DNA of 64,000 nucleotides from Lapidilactobacillus bayanensis (GCF_003946695.1 NZ_RHOX01000011.1:20836-84835); one strand, 5' to 3'. Positions 34,805-44,515 are shown, counted from the stretch's first letter. Made by a program: numbers and translations. The notes: generated by a model not told the origin, from the sequence alone.

Positions 34805-35998
34805 GTGAAACAAAAAAACAAGTATCAAATTGAATTGCCGCCTGAAGTAGTTGAAAGTATGTCATTAGAGCCAGGGCAAGAAGTGCGTATTTCGGTTAAG
34901 GATGATGTCGCAACGATTGAACCAGTATCGCAAATTCGTGAGGCCGTGCAACGACAAGTGCAATTGTGGTCGATTGTTACGGCGATTGTCACGGCAATTG
35001 TTTTTTTCATTGTTGGAACGGTTCAACAGGCTAAACAAATTCCGATTAGTGGTGATAATTCGATTGCGACGTGGTTGATCATTGCCAACGCCGTGGTGGG
35101 GACACTCGTATTTACGGCATTTTTTATTAAAAGTCGGCGTTCAAAAAGTGGCGCGGCTCCAGAGCGTATTTATTGGCGTAATTTTCCGGTAATCGTGGTC
35201 GCTTTTTGGCTAATCTTGGGATTGGCTTTGATTGGCATTTCTTGGTTAATGGGGCAAGTCTTTACAGATGTTTCTTTCGATTTAATGACATCAAGTTTTA
35301 TTTTTCTAATTTTTTGTTATATGACCAATTATTTAATGGCATTAGCGGCAATCAATTTGAATTCGCAAATGTTGACGACGCTATTTACGGTGACGATTGT
35401 TGGCGGCATGTTTATTTCCATGGCTACGAATGGTGCCAATCATTGGTGGCAGTATAACTTAAGTTTTTTAGGAACGAGTGTTGCCAAAAATAGTTGGCAG
35501 TTCAACTTCACGTTGATTTTCTCTGCTTTGATTATGGTCGCTTTGATTGATTATCTATTTGTCTCGTTGCAGCAAGTTTATCCAAAGAACTGGCGACTGA
35601 CGACGTTGCGTTGGTTATTAACTTTTGCAGCAATCAACTTGGGTGCAGTCGGTGTTTTTCCTAATAATGCTAATTTCCATATTTTGCATGATCAAATTGC
35701 TGGGTTTATGGTGTATTCAATTCTGATTTTAATTATTGGTATTCGTTGGTTATTACCCAATGTTTCACGGGAGTTTTTGATTGCATCGTATATTATTGGT
35801 GCGTTTTTGTTTGTTTGTGAGATTGCTTTTCAAGTGATCGGTTATTTGTCATTAACCGCGTTCGAAATTATTGCTTTTGTGGCTGCATTTGGCTGGGTGA
35901 TTCTACTCTTTCAAAAGATTCGCGAATTAATTGATGGCCGCGAAGTTATCGTGGAAACACCGCTAAAAGTGGAATTGATTAAAGTGAATGAAAAGTAA
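34805..35998 (+). CDS. AbrB/SpoVT-like DNA-binding domain fused to DUF998-type membrane domain
   Basis: 397 aa; GTG 34805 chosen because GGAG lies 6 bp upstream (alternative TTG 34793). Residues 1 to about 45 (KYQIELPPEVVESMSLEPGQEVRIS) look like a swapped-hairpin AbrB/MazE-type DNA-binding domain. After a short helix come about 8-10 transmembrane segments from residue 57 on. The part SMATNGANHWWQYNLSFLGTS with the downstream SWQFNFTLIFSA resembles DUF998 membrane proteins. A membrane-anchored one-component regulator is an inference; ligand and target are unknown. It is preceded by trmB and followed by a repeat cluster. Confidence 0.75.
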   Translation: MKQKNKYQIELPPEVVESMSLEPGQEVRISVKDDVATIEPVSQIREAVQRQVQLWSIVTAIVTAIVFFIVGTVQQAKQIPISGDNSIATWLIIANAVVGTLVFTAFFIKSRRSKSGAAPERIYWRNFPVIVVAFWLILGLALIGISWLMGQVFTDVSFDLMTSSFIFLIFCYMTNYLMALAAINLNSQMLTTLFTVTIVGGMFISMATNGANHWWQYNLSFLGTSVAKNSWQFNFTLIFSALIMVALIDYLFVSLQQVYPKNWRLTTLRWLLTFAAINLGAVGVFPNNANFHILHDQIAGFMVYSILILIIGIRWLLPNVSREFLIASYIIGAFLFVCEIAFQVIGYLSLTAFEIIAFVAAFGWVILLFQKIRELIDGREVIVETPLKVELIKVNEK

Positions 35999-36079
35999 AA
36001 TTGTTAGATTGCATTTATGAAGTGTCGCGTATTTTTGCTGCTACTGTTTTAGTGCGTTAAAGTATCAAACTATTGCTGC

Positions 36080-36440
36080 GCGCTTGTGCAAAGGTTGCAT
36101 ATAAAACGTGTGAGGTGCCGTGGTGGAAAATAAATACTTTCGCTGGAACGTAGTGGGCGTCGATTTGAGCCGATTGAAGTACAAATCGTCTCAAATACGA
36201 GCCTTATTGTAGTCGATAAATCGTCAACAATAATGTCACTACTGAGCGGTATTTATTTTCCACCACTAAACAAACAAGAGGACAACCTTTGCGCAAGCGC
36301 TGAGATGACGAGTGGTTAAATGAACACTAATTTTGAGAAGTATAGATTTGGAGTTTAGTCGTACTAACGCACTTTTGTCAGTGCCGGAGGGAAATTGCGG
36401 TCAGCTCGCAGCGTTCCACCAGCGTATTTCCCGCAGGCAC
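36080..36440. repeat. Composite palindromic element A+C, locus 3 (C module deleted internally)
   Basis: Module A spans 36080-36300 with ends GCGCTTGTGCAAAGGTTGC and ACAACCTTTGCGCAAGCGC. The spacer with ACGAGTGGTT follows. Module C (36381-36440) keeps both ends (GTGCCGGAGGGAAATTGC / GCGTATTTCCCGCAGGCAC) but lacks the central hairpin present at locus 1. The gap 35999-36541 otherwise contains only the terminator at 36497. Confidence 0.85.
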
Positions 36441-36496
36441 GAAGAAGCACTATCCACAGTAAAATAGTGAATACGTGATAAATTATTTAGACACAC

Positions 36497-36528
36497 AAAA
36501 AAGCGTGGTAGATTTCGCACGCTTTTTT
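36497..36528. terminator. Bidirectional intrinsic terminator
   Basis: AAAAAAGCGTG/CACGCTTTTTT stem with a 10-nt loop. It terminates the minus-strand gene ending at 36542 and may stop read-through from the left. Confidence 0.85.
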
Positions 36529-36541
36529 TGATGCCACTGTA

Positions 36542-36874
36542 CTATTTAACTTGTTCGAGTTCTAGTAATTCTTTGCTTTTAGCATCAAAAATGAATTGAT
36601 ATTGAACCAGTTTGTCATTTTCTTTACGCGTAATTCCACCGACGTAAACAACACGACGTTCGTTATGCAAGGTTGTTAAACGCGGGGCTGATTCAATCCA
36701 AGCACCTTCGATTGGGCCTTCTTGCAAGAATAATCGTTTTAATTCGCTTAATAATTGATCAGGTAGACGTTTCATGTAACGATGCCAGCAAAAGGCACTA
36801 GTTAAGCCGATTGCTAAACCCTGTACAAATCCGAAGCTAGCATATTTGACAATTTTCTTAGTAGTTTCATCCAT
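36542..36874 (-). CDS. Small membrane-anchored protein of unknown function
   Basis: 110 aa. An N-terminal hydrophobic helix (about 11-30, ASFGFVQGLAIGLTSAFCW) follows the Lys-rich start. A soluble beta-rich part (GAWIESAPRLTTLHNERRVVYVGGITRKE) ends with KSKELLELEQVK. I do not recognise a named family. GGAGGAA precedes the ATG, and the gene has its own terminator. It is divergent from the thioredoxin gene, with two family B repeats between. Confidence 0.75.
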   Translation of the reverse strand: MDETTKKIVKYASFGFVQGLAIGLTSAFCWHRYMKRLPDQLLSELKRLFLQEGPIEGAWIESAPRLTTLHNERRVVYVGGITRKENDKLVQYQFIFDAKSKELLELEQVK

Positions 36875-36993
36875 GAGATAATTCCTCCGCCAACAATGGT
36901 ATTATTATCTTCTAGGATACGCTGTTTTGCGTTTGGGGGCAAATAATGACGTTGGGATAAAAATTTTGACTTTGGGTATTTTGGATTTGAAAC

Positions 36994-37221
36994 GTGCTCA
37001 AAGCAACTGGCGACAGTGATTTTAAGCGTGAATCTCATTGCGTTGTCACGCATCAATCTTTCCACTTAAATTTGGACCAGCAACCCGTTGCTTTTCGCGC
37101 TCTGATTTTGAAACGTGCTACGAACAACTGACTGCGCATAATTTAAGCGTGAATCTCACTGCGTTAACACGCATTGATCTTTTCGTTTAAATTAAGACAG
37201 TCAATTCGTTGTTCTCAGCGC
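36994..37221. repeat. Family B palindromic repeats, two tandem units
   Basis: Unit a 36994-37100 and unit b 37115-37221, separated by TCTGATTTTGAAAC-type borders. Each is a palindrome with outer arms GTGC...GCGC, AAGCAAC/GTTGCTT-type arms, inner TTTAAGCGTG and a small TGCGTTnnCACGCA hairpin. The orientation is opposite to that at 51594-51823. The promoter of the thioredoxin gene begins 22 bp after unit b. Confidence 0.7.
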
Positions 37222-37242
37222 TCTGATTTTGAAACGAATTGA

Positions 37243-37271
37243 TTGACGCTTACTAAATGATAGCTTATTAT
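37243..37271 (+). promoter_or_regulatory. Promoter of the thioredoxin-ytpR unit
   Basis: TTGACG (37243-37248), 17-bp spacer, TATTAT (37266-37271); TATAAT is also present at 37269-37274. Confidence 0.7.
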
Positions 37272-37299
37272 AATCACAGAATGATTTGGAGGGTACTTC

Positions 37300-37629
37300 A
37301 TGAAACAATTAGCTGAATTTAATCAACAAGATTTAAGCACTGTCACTGCTCATAACAAAACAATTTTATTTTTCACGGCAACTTGGTGTGGCGATTGTCG
37401 CTTTATTAAACCAGCGATGCCTGCTGTTGAGGCGGAATATCCTGACATTACCTTTGTGGAAGTTGATCGTGATGAATATTTGGAATTAGCCCAAGAACTT
37501 GGCATTATGGGAATCCCTAGTTTTGTTGCTTATCAAGATGGTCAGGAAGTCGGCCGGTTTGTAAATAAAGATCGTAAAACCAAGCAAGAAATTGAAAATT
37601 TCATTAATGGTTTAGCTTTTACGAAGTAA
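37300..37629 (+). CDS. ytpP: Thioredoxin-like protein (YtpP-like)
   Basis: 109 aa thioredoxin fold. The redox motif is WCGDC (FFTATWCGDCRFIKPAM) rather than WCGPC, which suggests a different redox potential or partner. The cis-Pro loop is MGIPSFVAYQDG. ATG behind GGAGGGT. ytpR is next, after a 125-bp gap, as in Bacillus where ytpP and ytpR are adjacent. Confidence 0.9.
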   Translation: MKQLAEFNQQDLSTVTAHNKTILFFTATWCGDCRFIKPAMPAVEAEYPDITFVEVDRDEYLELAQELGIMGIPSFVAYQDGQEVGRFVNKDRKTKQEIENFINGLAFTK

Positions 37630-37754
37630 TACTTTAAAAAACCTGCGAACTATCTTACAATATAAAGCGTGCTGAAGTCCGGTTGAAGTTCATCTTCCGC
37701 GATTCTTCAACAAGCTTTATTTTTTTGAAAATTAATGAAAAGGAAGTTTTTCGA

Positions 37755-38390
37755 TTGCTGATCTCAAGCTACAATCCCACGGCCTTAGGCGATGTTTTAA
37801 TTATGGTGACTGGACAAGCAACTAACGCAGAACAAAATGTTGTGAGTCAAGGCGATGTTACTTGCATTATCAGAAAAGATCGTGATGAATTAGTTGGCGT
37901 CAATTTGTTTAATGCTTCCCAACATGTCCATGAGTTGACAGTTAACGGTCAGATCTTTCTCAGTGAGGAACAAATCGCTGAAGTTAATGCGGCACTGCAA
38001 CAAGCTGGTTTTGATTTCGTTGTTTCTTTTGACAATCAACCGAAGTTTGTCGTTGGTCATGTGGAAACGTTAGTTGAACATCCTGACTCAGATCATTTGC
38101 ACATTGCGCAAGTTGACCTGGGCACTGAACAACAACAGATTGTTTGTGGTGCACCTAATATTGGTGCCGGTCAAAAAGTCGTTGTTGCGCGGATTGGCGC
38201 GATGATGCCTGATGGTAAGATTATTTGGCCCGGTAAATTACGTGGTGTTGCAAGTTACGGAATGATTTGCAGTGCGCATGAATTAGGTTTGCCGAATGCA
38301 CCTCAACGTCATGGTATTTTAGTCTTAGATGCAGCTACTGAAACTGGAGCGGCCTTTGATTTTGCCGGCGATTATTCCGCTAATTACTAA
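37755..38390 (+). CDS. ytpR: tRNA-binding domain protein YtpR
   Basis: YtpR carries the EMAP/Trbp111 tRNA-binding OB fold also found at the N-terminus of PheT. The TTG at 37755 (AAAGGAAG upstream) gives MLISSYNPTALGDVLIMV, the family start, and 211 aa; upstream extensions are rejected. The C-terminal domain has KFVVGHVETLVEHPDSDHLHIAQVDLG, IVCGAPNIGAGQKVVVARIGA and SYGMICSAHELGL. The cellular role is not clearly established. Confidence 0.9.
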   Translation: MLISSYNPTALGDVLIMVTGQATNAEQNVVSQGDVTCIIRKDRDELVGVNLFNASQHVHELTVNGQIFLSEEQIAEVNAALQQAGFDFVVSFDNQPKFVVGHVETLVEHPDSDHLHIAQVDLGTEQQQIVCGAPNIGAGQKVVVARIGAMMPDGKIIWPGKLRGVASYGMICSAHELGLPNAPQRHGILVLDAATETGAAFDFAGDYSANY

Positions 38391-38424
38391 ATAATAATGA
38401 TAAATTTTTGGAGATAGATATAAG

Positions 38425-39738
38425 ATGACGGCTGCAGATAAAAAAGTATATTTCATCGGCATAAAAGGGTCAGGCATGAGTGCCTTGGCTTTGATTTTAA
38501 ATGACCTTGGCTATGAAGTCGCAGGTTCTGATATTGATCAGTACACCTTCACCCAAACACCACTTGAAGAAGCTGGTATTCCCATGTACTCCTTCAGTGC
38601 GGACAACATTAAACCAGGCTGGACGTATATTAAAGGTAACGCCTTTCCTAAGACGCATCCTGAAGTTGTGGCTGCACAGGAACAAGGCGATAAAATTGTC
38701 AGCTATCCTGATTTCTTGAGTGAATTGTTGACGGGTTACATTAGTATTGGTGTTTCTGGTACACACGGTAAAACAAGTACTACCGGTTTGTTAGCACATG
38801 TTTTAAGCGGTGTCGCTAAAACGTCATACTTAGTTGGTGATGGTACTGGTAAAGGCGTTAAAGATGCAAAGTTCTTCGTTTATGAAGCTGATGAATATCG
38901 TCGCCATTTCTTGGCTTATCATCCTGATTACACAATTATGACAAACATTGATTTTGACCATCCTGATTATTATCAAGATGTTAATGATGTGATTAGTGCT
39001 TTTCAATCAGAAGCTGATCAGACGCAAAAGGGTATCTTTGCTTGGGGCGATGACCAAAATGTTCGTCAAATCAAAGCTAATGTCCCAATTTATTATTACG
39101 GGACGAATGATAGCGATGATTTTCAAGCTGTTAACATTCAGCGGACTGATTTAGGTTCGGCTTTCGATGTCAAACACGAGGGCAAGCTCTTAGGTCATTT
39201 TGAAATCCATTTGTTTGGTGAACATAACATTTTAAACAGTGTCGCTGTTGTGGGTGTGAGCTATTTGGAAGGCTTGTCCATGGCCGAAGTTGCTGCTGAA
39301 TTATTGACTTTTAAAGGTGTTAAACGTCGTTTCAGTGAGACTGATATTGGTCAATACACATTGATTGACGATTACGCTCACCATCCATCCGAAATCAAAG
39401 CAACAATTGATGCTGCTCGGCAGAAATATCCGAACAAGAAAGTTGTTGCTGTTTTCCAGCCGCATACTTATAGTCGGACGAAAGCTTTAATGCCTGGCTT
39501 TGCAAAGAGTTTGAATTTAGCGGATGAAGTTTTTCTGACTGAAATTTTTGGGTCTGTCCGTGAACATCAAGGCAGTGTTTCTAGTGCGGATTTGGGTGCT
39601 AAGATTGAACACGGCGGTTCAGTTATTCATCTTGATGATTTGACGCCGCTCGTTAACGAAAAGGGTGCTGTCATTGTCTTTATGGGTGCTGGCGACATTC
39701 AAAAATACGAGAATGCATTCAAAGATTTAATTAAATAA
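38425..39738 (+). CDS. murC: UDP-N-acetylmuramate--L-alanine ligase MurC
   Basis: Adds L-alanine to UDP-MurNAc in peptidoglycan precursor synthesis, in the cytosol. 437 aa. Seen: [16 protein letters not shown] (UDP-binding loop), the ATP-binding [12 protein letters not shown] near residue 111, [32 protein letters not shown] and [13 protein letters not shown] behind TGGAGATAG. Single gene followed by a strong terminator. Confidence 0.97.
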   Translation: MTAADKKVYFIGIKGSGMSALALILNDLGYEVAGSDIDQYTFTQTPLEEAGIPMYSFSADNIKPGWTYIKGNAFPKTHPEVVAAQEQGDKIVSYPDFLSELLTGYISIGVSGTHGKTSTTGLLAHVLSGVAKTSYLVGDGTGKGVKDAKFFVYEADEYRRHFLAYHPDYTIMTNIDFDHPDYYQDVNDVISAFQSEADQTQKGIFAWGDDQNVRQIKANVPIYYYGTNDSDDFQAVNIQRTDLGSAFDVKHEGKLLGHFEIHLFGEHNILNSVAVVGVSYLEGLSMAEVAAELLTFKGVKRRFSETDIGQYTLIDDYAHHPSEIKATIDAARQKYPNKKVVAVFQPHTYSRTKALMPGFAKSLNLADEVFLTEIFGSVREHQGSVSSADLGAKIEHGGSVIHLDDLTPLVNEKGAVIVFMGAGDIQKYENAFKDLIK

Positions 39739-39817
39739 AGTTAGTGCTGAAAGCAAGACAAAAACTGAGTTAGGGCATTTTAGTTCAAACTTTTAGCGCA
39801 TAACATCACCAAAAAAT

Positions 39818-39850
39818 GAACTGGGATTTTTATCTCAGTTCTATTTTTAT
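39818..39850 (+). terminator. Intrinsic terminator of murC (family E-like)
   Basis: GAACTGGGAT (39818-39827) pairs with ATCTCAGTTC (39832-39841), then a T-rich tail. The upstream GCGCATAACATCACC resembles the box before the yhaM terminator. Confidence 0.9.
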
Positions 39851-39954
39851 CATGACAATTAAATCAATCGATATTGAGTTCTCAAAGTAATCGGCAACAT
39901 GTTAAGATAAAAGAAAGTCCGATCCTGAATTTAAACTGAATGGGGTATCTTAAA

Positions 39955-40335
39955 ATGAAAATTGAACATGTCGCTCTTTTAACCCGCGACTTAGAAAAGA
40001 TGCGTGAATTTTATGAGGATTACTTTGATGCTAAAAGTGGTGCTAAGTACGAAAATCCGAAGACAAAATTTCAGTCATATTTTTTAACATTTACTTCAGG
40101 TAGTCGCTTGGAAATTTGTTATAAAAAATTCGTTGACTTGCAACCAGGCGAAACATTAGGTTATTGTCACTTAGCGCTCGCAGTTGGCAATAAAGAAGCA
40201 GTTGATCATCTCGCAGCTCGTTTTGTGGCGGATGGTTATCCTTTGTTGAGCGGGCCACGAACGACTGGCGATGGTTATTATGAAGCGGTGGTTCAAGATC
40301 CTGAAGGCAACTTGATCGAATTAACGACGGATTAA
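39955..40335 (+). CDS. VOC superfamily protein (glyoxalase-like, YaeR type)
   Basis: 126 aa vicinal-oxygen-chelate metalloenzyme. ATG 39955 (GGGG 8 bp upstream) gives MKIEHVALLTRDLEKMREFY; the in-frame ATG 39940 overlaps the ribosome site. Probable metal ligands are H5, E53 (SRLEIC), H72 (YCHLALAV) and E122 (GNLIELTTD). The substrate is unknown; methylglyoxal detoxification is a family possibility. The acetyltransferase gene follows closely. Confidence 0.88.
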   Translation: MKIEHVALLTRDLEKMREFYEDYFDAKSGAKYENPKTKFQSYFLTFTSGSRLEICYKKFVDLQPGETLGYCHLALAVGNKEAVDHLAARFVADGYPLLSGPRTTGDGYYEAVVQDPEGNLIELTTD

Positions 40336-40363
40336 ATTTGAAATTGTAAACAGGAGAGCAGCG

Positions 40364-40993
40364 ATGACACAAGATTTCGAATATGAACGAATGTTAGCTG
40401 GGCAATTATATCTGGCCCGCGATATTTTCCCAGAGCATGGTTCACAACCAGGAAAAGTAATTGCACAGAAGATTAATCAAACACCAATTGAAAACACGCA
40501 AGAAATTATTCGTCTAGAAAAGGAATTATTTGGTAAAACTGGTACCCAGCTTTATGTCAATCCACCACTGAATGTGGATTATGGGCGTCATGTCGAAGTT
40601 GGTGAGAATTTTTACGCCAATATGGATTGCATCTTTCTCGATGTGAATAAAATTATTATCGGTGATAATGTGATGGTGGGACCGCGAGTTGGGTTTTACA
40701 CCGCTGGTCATCCAACGATTGCCGAGATTCGGATTGAAGATTTGGAATTTGGTTTGCCAATTGTCGTTGAAGATAATGTTTGGATCGGCGGCAGTGCTGT
40801 GATTTTACCCGGTGTCACAATTGGTAAGAATTCAATCGTCGGTGGTGGCGCTGTTGTGACAAAAGACGTGCCCGCCAATAGCATTGTTAGTGGTAATCCA
40901 GCAAAGGTAATTCGCATGATTAACGATCAAGACCGACAAAAGTGGGAACAAGCTAAACAGATTTACTGGGCCGCAAAAAATCAAGAAAAATAA
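40364..40993 (+). CDS. Sugar O-acetyltransferase (maltose/galactoside acetyltransferase family)
   Basis: Transfers acetyl from acetyl-CoA to sugar hydroxyls. 209 aa. N-terminal helical domain with MLAGQLYLARDIFP, then left-handed beta-helix hexapeptide repeats: VNPPLNVDYGRHVEVG, NYANMDC-type loop, GDNVMVGPRVGFYTAGHP with the catalytic His, NVWIGGSAVILPGVTIGKNSIVGGGAVVTKDV and NPAKVIR. Good GGAGAG ribosome site. The natural substrate is not known. Confidence 0.92.
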   Translation: MTQDFEYERMLAGQLYLARDIFPEHGSQPGKVIAQKINQTPIENTQEIIRLEKELFGKTGTQLYVNPPLNVDYGRHVEVGENFYANMDCIFLDVNKIIIGDNVMVGPRVGFYTAGHPTIAEIRIEDLEFGLPIVVEDNVWIGGSAVILPGVTIGKNSIVGGGAVVTKDVPANSIVSGNPAKVIRMINDQDRQKWEQAKQIYWAAKNQEK

Positions 40994-41090
40994 CTGATCA
41001 AGTGGAGTTGAAGTATGTTGTTGCTTCAATTCTTTTTATTTGGTGTTTTGTGAGGAAGTTATTGCTAAAACTATGATGTTGCGATTCTCC

Positions 41091-41662
41091 GTGCCTGCGG
41101 GAAATGCGCTGGTGGAACGCTGCGAGCATTGGTTTGAGCCGAATCAAAAACAATTCGTCTTGAATGTGAGCTTTATTGAGGGCGGTAAATCCTAGAACTA
41201 TGATGTTGCGATTCTCCGTGCCTACGGGAAATACGCTGGTGGAACGCTGCGAGCGTCGATTTAAGCCGAATCAAAACCCATTCGTCTTAAATACGAGCAT
41301 TCTTGTAAATGGTAAACCACTAACAAGAATGCCGCTGCTGACCGCGATTTCCCTCCGGCACTGATAAATGTGCGTTAGTGCGAATTAACTACAAATTTAC
41401 ATCTCTAAAACTTGGGAGTAATCTAACTACTCGTCAATTCAGCGCTTGCGCAAAGGTTGCCATCTTGCTTGTTAAGTGGCGGCGAAGAAATACCGCTCAG
41501 TAGTGACATTAATGTTGGCAATTTATTGCTTACATTAAGGCTCGCATTTGAGACGATTCGCTTTTTAATCGGCTCAAATCGACGCCCACTACGTTCCAGC
41601 GAAAGTATTTCTTCGCCGCCACGGCAACGCGTACGTTCCATAAGCAACCTTTGCGCAAGCGC
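41091..41662. repeat. Composite palindromic element A+C, locus 4 (inverted orientation)
   Basis: Reading left to right, module C (41091-41361, with the GTGCC end duplicated at 41091 and 41218) is followed by the inverted spacer and module A (41443-41662). Module A has perfect 19-bp ends GCGCTTGCGCAAAGGTTGC / GCAACCTTTGCGCAAGCGC and a nested perfect 16-bp pair GGCGGCGAAGAAATAC / GTATTTCTTCGCCGCC. It fills the acetyltransferase-polA gap. Short ORFs here are repeat artefacts. Confidence 0.87.
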
Positions 41663-41815
41663 GGAGAACCACAAAATAATAGTTTTAGTTTATCAGCAAT
41701 GCATAGAGTAACTTTGTGTAAGTGCGAAGAAGTAAACTAGAAAATTAGCCCGTTTATTTTTGTTTCATTCTTTTCTCTGCTAGAATAAAGTTAACGCAAT
41801 ATCTTGGAGGCTCTT

Positions 41816-44491
41816 ATGTCACAAACTGATCAGACCAAAAAACTTTTATTATTAGACGGCAATAGTTTAGCCTTTCGTGCTTTTTTTGCCTTACACAATT
41901 CTTTGGATAAATTTACTAATCAAGAAGGATTGCACACTAATGCACTCTACACGTTTAGCAATATGTTGGATAATTTATTAGCCAGCGAGCAGCCAACTAA
42001 TGTGTTGGTTGCTTTTGATGCGGGTAAAACCACGTTCCGAACGAAGATGTTTGATGATTATAAAGGAACACGTAGTAAAACACCCGCTGAACTTTCGGAG
42101 CAAATGCCTTACTTCAGCACATTGTTAGATGCTTATGGCATTGCCCATTATCAACTGGCCGATTATGAAGCCGATGATATTATCGGTACCTTGGCTAAAG
42201 AGGCCGCTGGTGAAATGCCGGTAGTTGTGGTGACTGGTGATCGAGATTTAACGCAACTGACAAGTGCCAACACAACGGTTAAAGTTAATCGCAAAGGGGT
42301 TAACGATGTCGAAGCCTACACGCCAGAATACTTACAAGAAAAGTTAGGCCTAGTACCTGATCAAATCATTGATATGAAGGGGCTAATGGGGGATACCTCA
42401 GATAATTATCCTGGTGTTACTAAAGTTGGTGAGAAAACAGCGCTAAAATTACTGACCGAATATGGCAGTGTTGAGAACTTATACGAACATGTCGACGAAA
42501 TGAAGCAGAGTAAATTAAAAGAAAATTTGATCAACGATAAAGCACAAGCCTTCTTGAGTAAAAAGTTAGCCACAATTAATGTGAATGCACCGTTGACGGT
42601 TTCTTTGGCCGATACTGAGCGCAAGCCGGTTGATGAAGCCGCACTGGTGCAATTTTATCAACAAATGAATTTTAAGTCGAAACTAGCAAAATTGCCGCAA
42701 ACTGGCACTGATGGTGAGGTTACGGCACCCGCAATGATAGCTATTTCGTTTACGGAATTAACAGCTGCAAATTTAGCTGCGGCTTTAGCCAAAAAAATGC
42801 GGCGTAGTTTTGTGATTGATATTTTAGGCGATAATTATCATGTGGAAATGCCGATTGGTTTTGCTTTTGGTACGGACGAACAATGGTATTACAGTACGGA
42901 CTTAGGCCTGTTGACAACGCCGACGTTGAAAGATTGGCTCCAAGATCCTGAACAAGAAAAAGATGTCTTTGACAGTAAAAAAACGATGGTATTAATGGAA
43001 CGGTTAGGCGCTCCAATAAAAGCGATGACCTTTGATTTATTATTGGCTTCTTATTTGCTGGACACCAATGATAACAGCAACGATTTAGGAATTTTAGCAC
43101 AACAATATGATTATTTTGATGTGCAAACTGACTTGGAGGTTTATGGTAAAGGAGCTAAGCGCGCGGCACCAACCGATGTGGCGGTGTTAGGCGAGCATCT
43201 GGCACGAAAAGCCCGGGCAATTTATCAGTTACGTTCAGAATTATTGAAACAGTTACAAGAGAACGATCAAGATCAACTTTATGATGAAATTGAAGCACCG
43301 TTGGCGATTGTGCTTGCTCAAATGGAACTGGCAGGAATCACAGTAGATAGCCAACGTTTGAAACAAATGCAGGCAGACTTTAGTAAGACACTTTCTGAAA
43401 TTGAAGCATTGATTTATGAGGATGCTGGGCACGAATTTAACATTAACTCACCGAAGCAATTAGGAACGGTCTTATTTGACGAGTTGAATTTACCGATCAT
43501 TAAGAAAAATAAAACCGGCTATTCCACTTCAGTTGAAGTGTTGGAACAATTACAAAGTGCGCACCCAATTGTGCAACGAATTTTGACTTATCGCCAAATT
43601 TCGAAGTTGCAATCAACTTACATCAAAGGTTTGCTGAAGGTGATTCATCCGGATCATAAAGTGCATACCCGTTATTTACAAACATTGACCCAGACAGGTC
43701 GGTTATCATCAGTTGATCCTAATTTGCAAAATATTCCTGTGCGCTTACCAGAGGGCCGCAAGATTCGTCAGGCGTTTGTACCTAGCCATCCGGATTGGGA
43801 AATTTTTTCCAGTGATTATTCTCAAGTTGAGTTGCGAGTTTTGGCCCATGTCTCTGGCGATAAAAGTATGCAGGAAGCTTTCAAGAGTGGTTATGATATC
43901 CATGCCCACACGGCAATGAAAATTTTCGGGTTGAGCGATCCTAGTGAAGTGACGCCAGACATGCGGCGGCAAGCCAAGGCAACAAATTTCGGGATTGTCT
44001 ATGGCATTAGTGATTACGGTTTGTCGAAAAATATTGGCATTTCGCGGCAGCAGGCAGCGGCCTTTATTGCGGCCTATTTCGAGCAGTATCCAGACGTGAA
44101 GACTTATATTGATAATATTGTTGCGTTGGCGCGGCAGCAAGGGTACGTGGAAACAATTATGCACCGACGTCGCTATTTACCAGATATTAATTCCAAAAAC
44201 TTTAATTTACGTTCGTTTGCAGAACGAACGGCGATGAACACCCCAATTCAAGGTAGTGCCGCCGATATTATTAAGGTTGCAATGATCAATATGCAAAAGC
44301 GACTACAAACAGAAAATTTACAAGCTAAGATGTTGTTACAAGTTCACGATGAGTTGATTTTTGAAGCTCCAACTACAGAGATTCCGATTTTAGAAAAGTT
44401 GGTACCAAGTGTCATGGATTCGGCCGTCAGCTTGGATGTACCGCTAATTGTCGAAAGTGCCCATGGCAAAACCTGGTATGACGCCAAGTAA
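41816..44491 (+). CDS. polA: DNA polymerase I
   Basis: Fills repair gaps and removes primers. ATG 41816 follows GGAGG by 5 bp; 891 aa. The 5'-3' exonuclease domain (1 to about 295) has LLLDGNSLAFRAFFA, DYKGTRSKTP, DYEADDIIGTLA, TGDRDLTQL, and a helix-hairpin-helix LMGDTSDNYPGVTKVGEKTALKLL. The middle 3'-5' exonuclease-like domain lacks the catalytic DxE (FVIDILGDNYHVEM), as in many Firmicutes, so no proofreading is expected. The polymerase domain has motif A SSDYSQVELRVLAHVSGD near 667, motif B RRQAKATNFGIVYG and motif C QVHDELIFE. It heads the polA-mutM-coaE-nrdR-dnaB-dnaI segment. Confidence 0.97.
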   Translation: MSQTDQTKKLLLLDGNSLAFRAFFALHNSLDKFTNQEGLHTNALYTFSNMLDNLLASEQPTNVLVAFDAGKTTFRTKMFDDYKGTRSKTPAELSEQMPYFSTLLDAYGIAHYQLADYEADDIIGTLAKEAAGEMPVVVVTGDRDLTQLTSANTTVKVNRKGVNDVEAYTPEYLQEKLGLVPDQIIDMKGLMGDTSDNYPGVTKVGEKTALKLLTEYGSVENLYEHVDEMKQSKLKENLINDKAQAFLSKKLATINVNAPLTVSLADTERKPVDEAALVQFYQQMNFKSKLAKLPQTGTDGEVTAPAMIAISFTELTAANLAAALAKKMRRSFVIDILGDNYHVEMPIGFAFGTDEQWYYSTDLGLLTTPTLKDWLQDPEQEKDVFDSKKTMVLMERLGAPIKAMTFDLLLASYLLDTNDNSNDLGILAQQYDYFDVQTDLEVYGKGAKRAAPTDVAVLGEHLARKARAIYQLRSELLKQLQENDQDQLYDEIEAPLAIVLAQMELAGITVDSQRLKQMQADFSKTLSEIEALIYEDAGHEFNINSPKQLGTVLFDELNLPIIKKNKTGYSTSVEVLEQLQSAHPIVQRILTYRQISKLQSTYIKGLLKVIHPDHKVHTRYLQTLTQTGRLSSVDPNLQNIPVRLPEGRKIRQAFVPSHPDWEIFSSDYSQVELRVLAHVSGDKSMQEAFKSGYDIHAHTAMKIFGLSDPSEVTPDMRRQAKATNFGIVYGISDYGLSKNIGISRQQAAAFIAAYFEQYPDVKTYIDNIVALARQQGYVETIMHRRRYLPDINSKNFNLRSFAERTAMNTPIQGSAADIIKVAMINMQKRLQTENLQAKMLLQVHDELIFEAPTTEIPILEKLVPSVMDSAVSLDVPLIVESAHGKTWYDAK

Positions 44492-44515
44492 AAAAAGTGA
44501 GATTAACGTTGTCAC

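Noticed and set aside
41457..41711. Overlapping ORFs in the acetyltransferase-polA gap
   Set aside because: They read through the inverted arms of module A on both strands and occur in every copy of the repeat.
42700..43300. Defect in PolA proofreading domain as a novelty
   Set aside because: Loss of the 3'-5' exonuclease catalytic residues is common in Firmicutes DNA polymerase I.
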